In this document: positions 47,901 to 58,386 of the stretch, piece by piece
Layout of the letters: each line of letters opens with the position of its first letter
How positions within the stretch are numbered: position 1 is the first letter of the stretch
Source: Phoronis australis
Taxonomy: Eukaryota; Phoronida; Phoronidae
Reading direction: 5' to 3'
DNA: 64,000 bases
Assembly (NCBI GenBank): GCA_002633005.1
Contig: NMRA01000310.1
Coordinates: forward strand, 190,624 to 254,623
The notes under the pieces: model-generated
What the model saw: only the letters and a program-made list of their open reading frames with translations
The model's database searches: none
Told to the model about the DNA's origin: nothing
Program-made: the position numbers and the translations under genes

Positions 47901-49283
47901 TCCCAGTCCATATACCAGATCTTGGCTAGTTACAGCAAAAGGTTCTGCGAAGAGAATTTTGTCGACAATACTAAGAAATTTGTGGTAGACTAAATGAGTT
48001 TGTCGTCTTTGCAATGCATTCATTTTAACAGCTTTTGGGTTAAGGGATAAGGCAGTGCATGATCAAGGCTCACGTGCTCGTTTCAGGGTTGTCCCAACGA
48101 CGCACGTAAAAAGCGTGACGTCACGCATGGAACTATCAAATTATTCAACTCAACCGTCGTCATCACGCCTATCAGACCAGAGCAAGGTCAGTAACAATAT
48201 ACTGTCTAACCACTGTCGAGGTCACGTTTGAATTTCTAGTCATTGCTTGGATTTTACAAAGGTCCCCAGATTGACTATGAAATTACATCGCAGGTTTCTT
48301 ATTTATTTCGAGATCTCGAATCCTAGCTTTGTCGGAATCTTCAAAATAATTACGTAAGTGAGCATTTTGAGTAGCCGATATAATTAAGTCAGGATCTCGA
48401 GATAATTTAAAAATAAAAACGTACAATGTCCTTTCGCAGCTCCCGTACAATGGTACACGTGTGTGAAAAAAATCCAGTTTGCAAAAGAAGTCGAGATGAA
48501 GGACGTATTAAGCTGTCGTCATTTCTGCCCAATGCTAATAGTCGAACAAATGCAGTGTTCGCTGCAGTCTCAGTAGGAACTGTGCACTGAGGTATTGCAG
48601 ACACCGTAGTAAGTCACAGTTTTCATCAAAACTCGTCCAGTTCCTCAAGTAAACTAGTAGTACCTGTCGGTTTAACTCCTGGAGCGTTCGAAGACCATGA
48701 AAATGTGAACGCTTAAAAACGATGGTCAGTCACCATGTGGCGAGATCGTCTCATTCACTAGTCGGCTCACTTGACCTACGAGAACTTTCAGTGCCAAACA
48801 AAATCTGGAAACACGATATTTCGCGAGTCCGCTCAAAAAGTTCAACAAATGAACAATTTAAAAAGGGAAGCAATATGGAAGGATTTGAGAGGCATTTTGC
48901 GTTTCAGTCGGCAGTTACGGAGAAAATGTCCCTTCTTGGTATTGAAAACCGTTCCACGTTGTTGTTAGCCGAAAGGGACTTAGGCCTACCTCGGGCCCTA
49001 CCTCGTGACGAATAAAGCAGTGTTGACTAAAACATGGCCGCACCCACGATGTTGAGGTGCGCGCTGCTGTAAGACCACTGGGAAATAATTGTTTTTTGTT
49101 TTGTTTTCAGATTTGAACTCGGACAAGCTGTGTAGTGGCTACATAAGCAGCACTGTCTTCTACGCTGTTGTGATCGTGTTGGCCGTCCTCTTGGTTGTGA
49201 CAATAGGTGTCGCAGCTTTCTTTGGAGCGCGCGCTCGTCTTGTGGTGGTTCGCGAAGGAAAGGATAACCAGTCATACAGTTAA
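38892..49283 (+). CDS. ZP-domain-like type I membrane protein, 9 exons (one broken by an N run)
   Basis: Exons: 38892-38933, 40061-40082, 41182-41378, about 42880-42962 (start hidden by Ns), 44426-44574, 45655-45727, 47058-47259, 48087-48186, 49111-49283. Every junction that can be read is in phase. The product has a signal peptide (hydrophobic VILLLSLP run, then MTATALT), a cysteine-bearing extracellular region of about 270 residues, and QPIQCFRP followed by LTFKLQVGVC and C...C...GCP as in the ZP-C half. An RKKR|D furin-type site follows, then a polar stretch, a membrane span (VVIVLAVLLVVTIGVAAFF) and a short basic tail. Known ZP proteins are cleaved at such a site and polymerise into extracellular matrices. 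The first half is ZP-N-like in size and cysteines, but that part is less certain. Total visible length is about 342 residues. Confidence 0.85.
40061..40082 (+). CDS. ZP-like gene exon 2: 22-nt microexon
   Basis: A 22-nt exon between ttttcag and gtaagt. It encodes MTATALT plus one base and supplies the small-residue end of the signal peptide. Phases fit exons 1 and 3. Its ATG could alternatively be used as a start, but that would leave no hydrophobic leader. Confidence 0.65.
40437..40550 (+). repeat. Interspersed repeat family C, copy 7 (5' half)
   Basis: ttttatggccgaaaaatgca, acttattgaagtagctttga and ccagcgctacaaaatggc match other copies. It lies in intron 2 of the ZP-like gene. Confidence 0.5.
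41182..41378 (+). CDS. ZP-like gene exon 3: N-terminal extracellular region
   Basis: Encodes AECVSQNAIKFEVQRA through GTCETP, with three cysteines and an NTT glycosylation sequon, ending phase 0 at CCG|gtaaga. The size and cysteine spacing suit a ZP-N-type fold, but the match is by eye. Confidence 0.85.
41718..41876. repeat. About 155-bp hairpin element in a ZP-gene intron
   Basis: Arms gaactttaaaatcagtgcgt...acgacataattatccaatgt and acgttggataattatgtcgg...gttaattttaaagttc are inverted repeats of about 50 bp. No clear target repeat. Confidence 0.6.
42120..42345 (+). mobile_element. tRNA-derived SINE, forward copy
   Basis: Same body as the copy at 54138-54358, opposite strand: gaggaggcagtgcggcctgg, then GTGGGTTCGAGTCCCACC box B at about 42172-42189, then the shared tail ending near ctgcaatta. 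It lies in the intron between exons 3 and 4 of the ZP-like gene. Confidence 0.75.
42880..42962 (+). CDS. ZP-like gene exon 4, 5' end lost in an assembly gap
   Basis: The readable part (42892-42962) encodes SATCKYDANGNPVMTAAV and ends phase 2 at AATTC|gtaagt, which fits exon 5. The N run at 42880-42891 covers or adjoins the acceptor. A ctgcag at 42866-42871 could be the acceptor, in which case the gap length is not exactly 12. Confidence 0.75.
42999..43148 (-). mobile_element. Short inverted-repeat element, family A, copy 3
   Basis: 150 bp, starts cagtggcggattta and ends ctggatccgcccctg. Direct repeat AAACG at 42994-42998 and 43149-43153. It begins 36 bp after exon 4 of the ZP-like gene. Confidence 0.75.
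43900..44142 (-). mobile_element. Short inverted-repeat element, family B, copy 2
   Basis: Right end gggtgcgcgcatg is intact, left end diverged (catcccggcg). Direct repeat TGATG at 43895-43899 and 44143-44147. Sits in the intron between exons 4 and 5 of the ZP-like gene. Confidence 0.72.
44426..44574 (+). CDS. ZP-like gene exon 5
   Basis: Follows acatttcag and ends at GGCTCCG|gtaaaa (phase 1). Encodes a threonine/alanine-rich stretch (LTITTTAVDAAGVAVSACTV) with one cysteine. Confidence 0.85.
44882..45190 (+). repeat. Repeat family E, full copy with inverted ends
   Basis: CGTTCCGTAGAC at the left and GTCAACGGAACG at the right pair at 11 of 12 positions. The interior has the cgcgaaaa / acaagatcacgcaagatt type sequence also seen in family D, so the two families may share an origin. 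Confidence 0.5.
45655..45727 (+). CDS. ZP-like gene exon 6
   Basis: A 73-nt exon (gttacag acceptor, GGCGG|gtgagt donor) encoding VEGIYMVSMSYMNFAQAEQ. It is needed to join exon 5 (phase 1) to exon 7 (needs two carried bases), and its phases fit both exactly. Confidence 0.82.
45957..46104 (+). repeat. Palindrome-ended repeat family D, copy 3
   Basis: GTTTAGTAACGCTA at the left, GCTACTGAAC at the right, core cttcgcgagattgcgtgag. Lies in intron 6 of the ZP-like gene. Confidence 0.55.
47058..47259 (+). CDS. ZP-like gene exon 7: ZP-C-like core
   Basis: Encodes CTTAGHVFIGENVGSKPF through QPIQCFRPHNVGTLTFKLQ and VGVCTVTTDARCATK, ending phase 0. The xxFRP...LTFKLQVGVC pattern and paired cysteines resemble the C-terminal half of ZP modules. 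Confidence 0.88.
48087..48186 (+). CDS. ZP-like gene exon 8: cleavage site
   Basis: Starts GCPNDARKKRD, giving an R-x-K-R furin-type site right after the last ZP cysteine. NST is a possible glycosylation sequon in the following hydrophobic stretch (KLFNSTVVI), which may be the external hydrophobic patch. Ends phase 1. Confidence 0.85.
49111..49283 (+). CDS. ZP-like gene exon 9: membrane span and stop
   Basis: Encodes DLNSDKLCSGYISSTVFYA, then a strongly hydrophobic span, then a short tail with RARLVVVREGK and stop TAA at 49281-49283. This is a standard type I C-terminus. Confidence 0.9.
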
Positions 49284-49677
49284 ACAACGTGGACAGTTCT
49301 GACTCACAGCCTGTATAAAGCCCCCATTTAGTGCTTAAAAGCCTATGTTATCTTACTTGGCACTAGCTTGGCCAATGAAGACTTTTGCGTGATATCCACT
49401 TCACGAATATTGTCTGTTGTCTACAGAGCTATGTGTATGACACCAACCGGTTTTTTAGTTTTCGTAGTATTCAAGTCAAGTAACACGCTATTCTTGTGTA
49501 GAGTTCATGGATATTTTGTTTAGGGACAAAAATAGCCTCAGCTATGTTTGGTGGCAACGGAAGTGATCACAACGGAAGTGATCACAACGTCTGTAAACGG
49601 GTCATGGTGTCATTTGCGCTAGAACAATTACTAAATTCATACTGCATCGTAGATATGTAACTGAATCGTTCAGATTA

Positions 49678-49683
49678 AATAAA
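49678..49683 (+). promoter_or_regulatory. AATAAA polyadenylation signal of the ZP-like gene
   Basis: Canonical AATAAA about 395 bp beyond the stop, inside ttaaataaataatg. It is the first clear candidate on this strand. Confidence 0.45.
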
Positions 49684-49699
49684 TAATGTCTTATATCTG

Positions 49700-52600
49700 A
49701 AGCAACTTGTCAATACACTGCTGACTAAAAATGTCCTGGTCCCTACATGCGTACCACGCACGCACGCACGCAGGCACACACACACACTTAGCTAATCAAT
49801 TATGAGTAATTACACCTGTTTTTAGGGTGTATACTTTTCATTTAGGCCCAATGGAACTTCTTTGCGTAAAATTGTGTAGCATGATTTTAACATTCAAAAA
49901 TCATGGAAAACTCTTGGCATGTACTATGCTAGGAATTCCGTAGGAACACCACCACCTCCGACACCTCCCCCCCCCCGCCCCCGTGCTTCCGATGCCACCA
50001 TATTTGTATCGAATCTCCCACGTCCGCCCTAAGTGAGGAACAATCCACGGGATACAGCCATTGAGAGTTCAGTAACCGTGAACCAACATGGAGAGTAAGA
50101 ATAGGCCTAGGACCAGTAAACTAACCGGTAGCGAAGAGCTGCCTCATGTAGCTGAGATATAACAGTGTTAAATTACGAAATTTCATATGAACTAAAGCTA
50201 GTTACTGGCCAGCTCAGCCATGATTCACACGAGACAGGCAACTTAGCTCGTACCGACCGTCCGCGCTGGCTATAAGGTCAAGATTCGTTTTACTCATGAT
50301 TGTGATCCAGTTTCGGGAAAACTTTATTTTATTATGGTCATTCTTTGAATTTTTTTTAGAATATAAGGTTCTGATGTCCCTGGTATAGTGCCTTTGGGGT
50401 TGTTTCAAAATCCCTCGTTGAAACACGGCCGGTAATCCAGTTTTTGGAGGTTGGGGAGAATGATACAGGGTTTCCCAAAAATGCACATATTTCAACGCCA
50501 GGAGTTCAGTTCCGGCGGATCACTGGGATTCTGCTCTGGCCTACAGCATGGTTACAACTTATTTTTAACCTGGATGCGTTAGTCATGGCGGGATTAAGGC
50601 AAGCCAACAATTTAATTTGAAGAACAAAAATTGATTGGTCAATTACTGGAAACTAAAAACACCAAGAAGTGCAAAGACAACTTTTCTAAGCAACGGTTTG
50701 TGAGTGAATTTGATCAATGTTTTTGAGAATTATTTATGTAGGCAAAAATTGTCTAGGTGTACTTTACCATTTGGGGGTCGGATTATAGATTTTTTACAAC
50801 TTCAGGCTGCAATTAAATTAACTGAAACATCATCTATTCTTACAAGATTAGATTATAATTGTCAAAAATCATCTGATGAATCTATTTTTGAAGATACTTA
50901 AACAAGTAAATTAGAAACCAACGAATTTGTTTATCAAAAGGGAATGATAAAAACAATTTTCGCAGGCATGCTCTCAGATTTTTGACGGGGAACATGGGAG
51001 ATGGGCATTCCCGGTATTTTTGCTCAATTCAGAGGTACCTAAAACGGTTCACGAGATAAATTTGAACTCCACTGACAAAAAATAAACGCTGAAATTATTG
51101 TTTATGATTACGAGTGTTCTTTGAAAACCCCCTTTCGACATGTTCAAGGTCATCACAAATTGTTGCCTAGACAGCAGTGTTTTCCACATGTGGGGATTCC
51201 TTACAAGTAAATCATAAAAACCATCTTCAAAAGAGGCACTTTTAATTTAAAACTTGTGATACTATGGGAAACAGTGATTTATTTTATAACGAGCCACCGG
51301 AAATAGTCCTTTTGTATATTTCACAAAAATTCCACCCTTTCGATGGCGGTCAATCGTAGTGTATTTTTTACATTTTGGTTGTTTGTGTCGAATGTCTTGT
51401 GCTGTGCAGGAATGTTTTGTTTTTTGGTGAACTTGGAACATCAACTTCCCTCGTGATTACTTGGCAGCGTCGGATTTACATGTATAGAGGGACAAAGGGA
51501 CATTTCCCCTGAACTGCTCCAGATGAAAGGCTAAACATGATTAAGCTTGAATATCGTCAGTGGCCTCCTTCAAGGGAGGGACCCCTAAATATGAAAATAT
51601 CTATATTTTCAAAAATCAAGAAATGTGCAGCAATTGATGTTATCTGTCAGGTTATGAAATTTTCTCAAATGATATACAATTTCGAGAGAAAAACATAAAG
51701 TGAAAGTTGCATCCGTTATCCCTTGCCAGAGCCTCTGGAAAAATAGTTTTGCATTCGCAAAATTGACTTATTGATTAGTACCCTTCGCAAAAGCTTCGTT
51801 TTACAAATTTTCTCCATTTTTCGAAAAATATGTATGAATGATTACATACACGTTTTCAAGTGTGTTTACACGACCTGTGCTGCAAAAGCGGGGACCCTAA
51901 CAACAATGTCCTGGCCAGGGACCTCAAAAGGTAAACCATGCACTGATAAAGAGTTGTTAAATGTTCTCTTGAATATTCTCTCTTATCTGCATTTCGCAGT
52001 CTTTCGTTTCTCGACTGTCTCCGGCCTCACGCCTAAATCGGTTGCCTCGGTTTAACCCTGACGCCTGAAAAATTTTGGGGGGCCCGTGCCCCCTCCCCCC
52101 TCCCCCCCCCCGCTTCCTACGGCACTGTGTAGTTGTCGGGTTTGTTGACTAATTGTGCCGAGAAATCGCTGATTGCATGGAACTGCACCTCAAGAGACTC
52201 ACTTAATGAATAATAGTAACAAAATGAAAATGAAGCAATGAAATTAGAATTGAGTTGACAACTACAACTCTCTTTAGAAACTCTCAGTCGACCAGACGGA
52301 AATTCTCAGTCCAAACTCTCGTTGCAAGTCTCGAATCGCAAGCTCTAATAATAGAATACATAGGTCAGGTGAGGGAGTTGGTATTCCAGGGCTACAATTC
52401 TATGTTGGTATCAACTCTTTGTGCTTAGATGTAATTGCTATTTTTAGTTATTTAGCGAGGGCTATATTCTGTCTTTGCTTGTCACAGGCACTCTTTATTT
52501 GTATATCTTCATAGGTTCGACACTTAAAACCTTTACCTATATTCTCTGGAAGTTGTGAACGTTCTACGCAATGGACGGTTTTTTAATACATTTTAAATGT

Positions 52601-53179
52601 TTGTTTGTTGAAACATGGTTGTACCATTTCTTTTCTTGCGGTGAGAAAATTATGTTTTTTCAATGTTTTGCGTGTCACTTAGCTTTGAGGTTAGTCTTTG
52701 GAGACTTTGTTTCACACTGGTTTATGGTCATTTCAGTTGTCCTTGATTTTTCATACTTTTCGATAAAAGATTATAAATATTTTGCCGTTGCATTGTAGAG
52801 GTTTACGTAATTTTCAAAAAAGCTAAAGATGTTTTTAAATATCTAAAAACGAAAAAATAATTTTGCTTGCAAGATACACACTTTATAGAATCAGACCCGC
52901 ATATGATTAGGTCGGGATATGATTAGGTCTTAGTGGGGTTTTGAAATTGTTATGATTCCAGGCATGAAGTCATACCCGAGGAGTAGCAATCCTAATTAAT
53001 AATAATTTTGAACGTGAAATCAGAAACTGAAACAAAGATGAAGAAGAAAACCTCTTGATTATTGAGGTAGTGTAAGAAAAAATGACAGTGACTTGGGGTT
53101 GCATATAATCATGATCCGTATCAGGATGCTTCACGTTCTTATGAAAGCTTGGCAAATCTTGTGTCAGGAATTCAACTCA
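49700..53179. other. Intergenic; no gene recognised
   Basis: AT-rich sequence with a microsatellite at 49748 and C-rich runs at about 49965 and 52080-52112. Open frames are short and in AT-rich sequence. Part of 50650-52800 could be further LINE debris, but I cannot show it. Confidence 0.45.
49748..49790 (+). repeat. (ACGC)n(AC)n microsatellite
   Basis: acgcacgcacgcacgcaggc followed by cacacacacac, downstream of the ZP-like gene. Confidence 0.85.
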
Positions 53180-54740
53180 TAATTTATTATTTTGTATGGG
53201 GATTGGAATTTGGTCCAGGATTATAAGCTAGATTGTTATGTTAATCTTAGCAATCCACAAGCTAGAAAAACAATTTTCAACTTAAAGGCAACATTTAATT
53301 TGGTTGATCCCTGGAGAGTCAATAACCCTGATCGTATCTCGTTCACATGGGTTAGGATTTAGCCGGTTAAGAAATCATAACTTGATTTTCCCTCATTTCT
53401 ACGCGTTGTTATCTTTGCTGAAAGAGGTAAAAATAATCCCTGGATACAGAACTGACCACTCGTCTATTTTATAAGAGTTAAAATTACACACCTTTGTACG
53501 TGGCAGAGGTTTACGGAAATTTACTAATCCTCTTCTGAAAGATAAAAAGTTATGTGAACCATGTAAAAACTATCATTCAAGACACTAAAATGCATGTGCA
53601 AATATTATTGACGATGCTTCACTGTTAAACAGGCTTTTACTAAATATTAGAACTTTTACTCTGTCGTACAGCATTTTCAAAACCAAAGAAGAAAAATAGT
53701 AGAAAATTACCTCTGGAAAAATTTATTTTCACTGTCGATCAGTTTGTTCAAAATGCCTAGTCTTTATTTTCCAATAATTGGTTACAAACTCTTCAGGCTG
53801 AATAAGAAGATTTTAGAAAGAAATACACAGATGGTATAATTTTGAGGTCTCGTGCCTAGCGGATAGAAATGGTGAAAAACCAACAATCTATTTTAGTAAT
53901 TTTTAGAAAAAAGTAAGTTTGTAAATAAAACTTTCAAGGTTAATTTATGATATAGACACATTGATCAGCAGTCAAGAAGGAATTCTGGAAGAAATAAAAA
54001 ATCTACTCAAATCTTTATGCCTCGAAGGATAATCAGTTATCCCAATATGACTTGAACGTATGTCTACAGGATTCCAATTCACCAAAACTTGAGCATATAA
54101 GAGATTTGTGGAAAGGAGCTTTCAAATTAGAAATAATTGCCGGCGGCCCGATACACGTTGTTCCAGACGTGCGCATGTGGATCCATGGCACTGATCACTT
54201 GGACCCATTTTTGTGCTTTATAAATATACAGTTAAAACCGAGCTGAGGAGCTAGAAACCTGACTCAAGGGTTTAGCGTTGTGACTCAGTGGGACTCGAAC
54301 CCACGACCTCGAGTAAAGAAAGCGGACACCTATCACACTAGAACACACTGCCTCCTCAAAAGAACTTTTATTTATGATGAGGTTCCATTTGTCCCGACGG
54401 TTTTATTGTCGAGTTCTACAACTTGTTTTGGTCAGATTTGTGTGATTATTTAGTTAATGTTGTTAATTGTAAGTTTGTACCGGCAGTGAACCAAAAATGG
54501 AGGCCAATTTTATTGCTTAGCATATATTACACACTAATATTGGCCAGTATTGCTGAACGCCTTAAATCTACTTATGAATTTTTGATCCATAAAATCAAAA
54601 AGGTTTTGTTGCTGGTAGATTTATTGGTGTGTACATTCGATTAATCTATGATCTTATTTGTGTATCTGTGCAACTGAATATTCCAAGTTTGCTGGTCCTC
54701 GTGGATTTTGAGAAGGCATTCGACTTTGGGCAACTTAAAT
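53180..54740 (+). mobile_element. L1/Tx1-type LINE, decayed endonuclease and reverse transcriptase
   Basis: Broken frames show GDWNLVQDYKLDCY and NLVDPWRVNNPDRISFTW of an APE endonuclease (53198-53360), then RSRA and a linker. EFYNLFWSDLCDYLVN, KWRPILLLSIYY and GRFIGVYIRLIYDL then LVDFEKAFDF of a reverse transcriptase follow (54410-54735). The catalytic YxDD part is absent: the copy is cut soon after motif A. A SINE interrupts it at about 54138-54358. Many stops and shifts. Confidence 0.75.
54138..54358 (-). mobile_element. tRNA-derived SINE, reverse copy, nested in the LINE
   Basis: Reverse complement begins gaggaggcagtgtgtt (box A-like) and contains GTGGGTTCGAGTCCCACT, a perfect box B. The body (CTAGCTCCTCAGCTCGGTTTTAA and CACGTC/ACAACGTGTATC, read in pieces) matches the copy at 42120. 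It splits the endonuclease-RT LINE. Confidence 0.75.
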
Positions 54741-55802
54741 GAAACTAAGTCTACTAATTACATAATTAATGTTTATTCTGGCAAATAGATTCTGAAATGG
54801 ATGGACATTGTCGGGGGTACGTGTTCGTGAGAAAGACAGCGTGATTATTCAAAACTGCGTTTTGCTCTGTTAAGCTGAAATTAAATTAAACCATTTACTC
54901 TCATGAAATCGATCTCGTAAATTCCCTTGCTGTGGTATGATTCTGTTTCCGTTAAAGAAAACGCTTCAAGGTTTACTGGCGTTCGTCAAACGTCATGACT
55001 GTGTGTTTAAGGGTGCATGTACGCATTGTCTGTGACTTGAGTTGCCTCTTCGTGAGGCGATAATTCATGGACGAGCGTGGTAATGTTTTGTGTAAAAATC
55101 TATTTTTCCTGGGTATGCTGTGCACTACGTTGTAATTGAGTACAACAGGTGGGAGGATGCATGTCATTTATTCTCAGTTAGGTAGTGTATTGATATGGAA
55201 ATAGTAAAGGACAGTGAATAGAAAGTGATGAAATAATCCTTATAAATTAATTTAACAAGTTGAATTTTATTAACGCCCAAAGGTTTTCATTTCATAATTC
55301 AACATTTACAACTAAACAGGGACGAAATGCAATATTAATATGTTATAAACAATGGAAGATATTTGGCGAAGAAATTGTGGCATCTGTATACAATCATTTA
55401 AAAGTAATATTTTATACAAGAGTAACTTGACAAAGAACCTAGAGACTTTCCGAAAAGCTTCAAAGGTTCTATTGCTCTGAAAAGTAATAATATATGTATT
55501 GCGATGAAAATTATTTCATTCAAAACGTTTTCACAATTTTTTTGTAAGGCTTAGAACAATGGTGCCAAAAATGGTTCACAGATTTTGAAAATTCCTGCTG
55601 CAACTTGGTCAAATGTCTCGAATACTGCAGCTGCTTGAGGTGGGTATGCGAAACCAAAGAAAAGGCGTTTACGTTGAACATACTGATTTGTACTGGCTAC
55701 TAGCTCTCCAGTCATAGCCGTACCTATACACGGTGAGCACAGTACTTGATGTGAGTTGATCTTCCGAGACAAAAATAAATTTTAATTATGCATAGACGCA
55801 TA

Positions 55803-57115
55803 TTACCATTTTCGTCGGAAAATAAGAAGAATCCCACTCAGAGCAGAACAGAACGTTAACGCGGCGTTGAGGATGGTCATTGGAACAAGGCAGTGCTTCC
55901 CCAAGCAATCGTGCCCGACTGCCAAATCAACTTTGCTGTCGTAAAAGAAACCATAGGTCTTTTGGATGAATACGCACAGCAATGCTGCAATCATTAAAAA
56001 TATTCCAAAGGTACGTGCGAATTGAGAAGTTGGAAGATTCCGTGAGAGTAGAACAGGCGTGAGGGAAAACACGGCACCTCCTGCTGTTATGCTTAGAAAT
56101 GTAAATACGACCATCAGTTCATAACGGTCCATGAAAAAGGTCAGAAAAAGGTGACTCAGTGATACTAACAAACTTAAGAACATGATAACGAATGAAATTC
56201 TTACTTTGAACTTGCCATGGAGGAAATCAGCTAAAGAAGCAATGAGGAAATTAGCAGCAGTAGATATAATGAGCAAGACAGACGTAACGAACAAGATGTG
56301 TTCGTCCATTGATAGTGAACGAAGGAACATAGTGGTGTTGGTGAGAAAGCTGAGGTGTACGGCACCTGTGAATATCCACTGGCAGAGGGCCAACAATACG
56401 TCTGCAGATCGCATGGTGTGCAAGATCGACAGACAACCGTCTTGTGGGGAAGGTTGACGCTGCTGGCACTTCTGGCGTTCCATGTCGTACCGTCGTTTTG
56501 GCTTGCGCAGAACGTACGTTGAGAAAGCCTTTGCGATCTGAATGCGCATGGGTACCGAGGTGTTCTGTAACTGTGGCGTAATCTCGCCGAGTTTTGCAGG
56601 AGGTAGCCTGTTGCCGTTTTCATCAAGTTTCAAGAAAAAAATCTCTGAAGGTGGCGTGACGTTCGACAACTGATTTTTTATTATAGTTTTCTCATGAACA
56701 AACTGAGTTGGTGATTTGGTCTCTGTGCACCTTGGATTTGTTGGTACACAGTCTCTCTCCGTTGCTGTATTTATCTCTGGCGGTGTCGCTGTCTGTGATG
56801 ACATATCATTGGGTATTACAATCTCCTCCACGTCGGGTAAACTTGAATGACTGTAGTCGCGCAGAGTAAACAACCCTACAACACAGAGGACAGCCACGAG
56901 TGCAACCAACAACAAGAAGAAATTGCCAACGTCTTGATACTGCGGGTCCATCACATGACCGTTCACGAAGAATTCTTGGTAAATTGCTGACAGAATTGCT
57001 GAACCACCCAGATAAGACCCGGATAACAGTGACGTTAGTTTGGATCGATGACGAGGCTTGACGTTTTTCAGGTTTATCGCAACTGGAGTAACGTAGAGAA
57101 AACACATTCCAAGTC
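55803..57115 (-). CDS. MFS transporter, large 3' exon
   Basis: Acceptor ctgttgtag is preceded by a pyrimidine-rich tract. 437 codons to TAA (55805-55803). The open frame extends upstream to 57263, but that extension is intron: it has no family resemblance and is not needed for phase. Contains the central hydrophilic loop (PSPQ, KPKRRYD) and six C-terminal helices. Confidence 0.85.
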
Positions 57116-58386
57116 CTACAACAGTCAGAGAGTGGATAAAAAGGTAACTAAAATTACGTAAATGCAAAACAAATCTATCAATAATTCCCACACAGTCAGC
57201 AAAGATGGGTTGACTATTAATTAAAACTACAGGAAGGGTTTTCATTTTATTAGGTTTCGTCACGTGACCCGTCCTGATGGACAGCTAGAACACGACGGTG
57301 AATTCTGTTTTCACGTGCAACCGTTATTGTGCGGAATTCTATTTGCGCTCAGTCCTCACGACGGGGAATAAAGGGCCTTGTGTAGCACGCATTTTTAACA
57401 GCTAAAGCTACGCTGCATACACTGGATTAAAACATTTTAATGTTTGCAGGCTTAAGCTTACATAAACTTGTTCTTCATGACGTAATGTTACAGAAATGTC
57501 GTAGTATTTACCTAGGAGTAGATTGTTGATTTGAAATCACATTTTTTAAATAGAGACGAAGAATTTACCCGGCATTAATAAAAACATGGTGGTCAGATGA
57601 AATCTGGTTATCGAAAAAAAGGTTCTGCATTTCCGTCCACAGCGTTACAACTCATTTTCTTGTAAGTCGTCTGCTTTTGTGCCAGTAATACACCTCATGA
57701 ACATTCGAAATCCTTGGTGCTTCTTCAAATCTGATATTCAGACAAGCGTTGTATACATCTTTCATTCTGTTTCTGAACACAAACAAAAATAAATCCGCTT
57801 AAAGCTGCGTTTCGCCGTGTTTAGCTGACTAAAGAAATGAAAATAGAATTATGTCATTTATTCTCATGAAAGCGGTCTCGCAAAAATTCTTATCACGATA
57901 AGATTCTTTTTCTTTGTCAACAAGAACATCGAAACAATCAGCGGCTTAAGAAAACGCATTAGTGTACATTGAGGTTGCAAAATCGCAAATGTGTGAACGC
58001 ATTGCCTGTGATTTGAGTTGTAAACAATAATTTCAGATCGTATGGGCGTGGCAATGTTTTTTAACCGGACCCCAGAGCACTGCAACTTCGGCATCTAAAC
58101 AACTGAGAAATGCATCTTGAATGATTTACGCCGTGGCGAAACTATTTGTGCAGCTCGAATCCTTGGAAGGGAGTATTACCAGCTATTAAATGAAAAACCG
58201 CAACCAATCCACTAAGATGAGCGAACGCTGACGTCAACAAGGTAGACATCCATAACAATCCGTATCCAAGGACACCGAGTACGAGTCCAGCGTATAAAGA
58301 TGCACGTGGGCCGCATCGATCGAGTACAAGACCAACTGGAAGTCCAAACAGGGAGCCAACGTTGATGAAGGACGTGCTCAATTCCA
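55803..58386 (-). CDS. MFS transporter, Nodulin-like/NFD4-like, 5' end not found
   Basis: Two exons on the minus strand: 58386-58180 and 57115-55803. They join in phase (GCTG|GACTT gives ...HLIAGLGMCF). The first encodes GLPVGLVLDRCGPRASLYAG, the DR-GPR loop 2-3 signature of major facilitators, within GYGLLWMS-type helices. The second encodes NLKNVKPRHRSKLTSLLSGSY-type sequence seen in Nodulin-like (NFD4) proteins. It continues with a hydrophilic loop of about 150 residues and a six-helix C-terminal half, and ends with a CLGKHC pair in the last external loop and RRKW-stop. The acceptor of exon 58386 leaves one base to be supplied by an upstream exon with the start and first helix; I could not find it. 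Substrate unknown. An SLC43-like identity is less likely. Confidence 0.82.
58180..58386 (-). CDS. MFS transporter, N-terminal helices exon
   Basis: Acceptor tttcag, donor GCTG|gtaata. Encodes about three membrane segments with GSLFGLPVGLVLDRCGPRA between the first two. GTG is its first in-frame codon, so this is an internal exon and not the start. Confidence 0.82.

Noticed and set aside
55803-57263. Reading the MFS 3' exon as a 486-residue intronless gene
   Set aside because: The part before 57115 lacks family resemblance, a good acceptor lies at 57116, and the phase fits the exon at 58180-58386.
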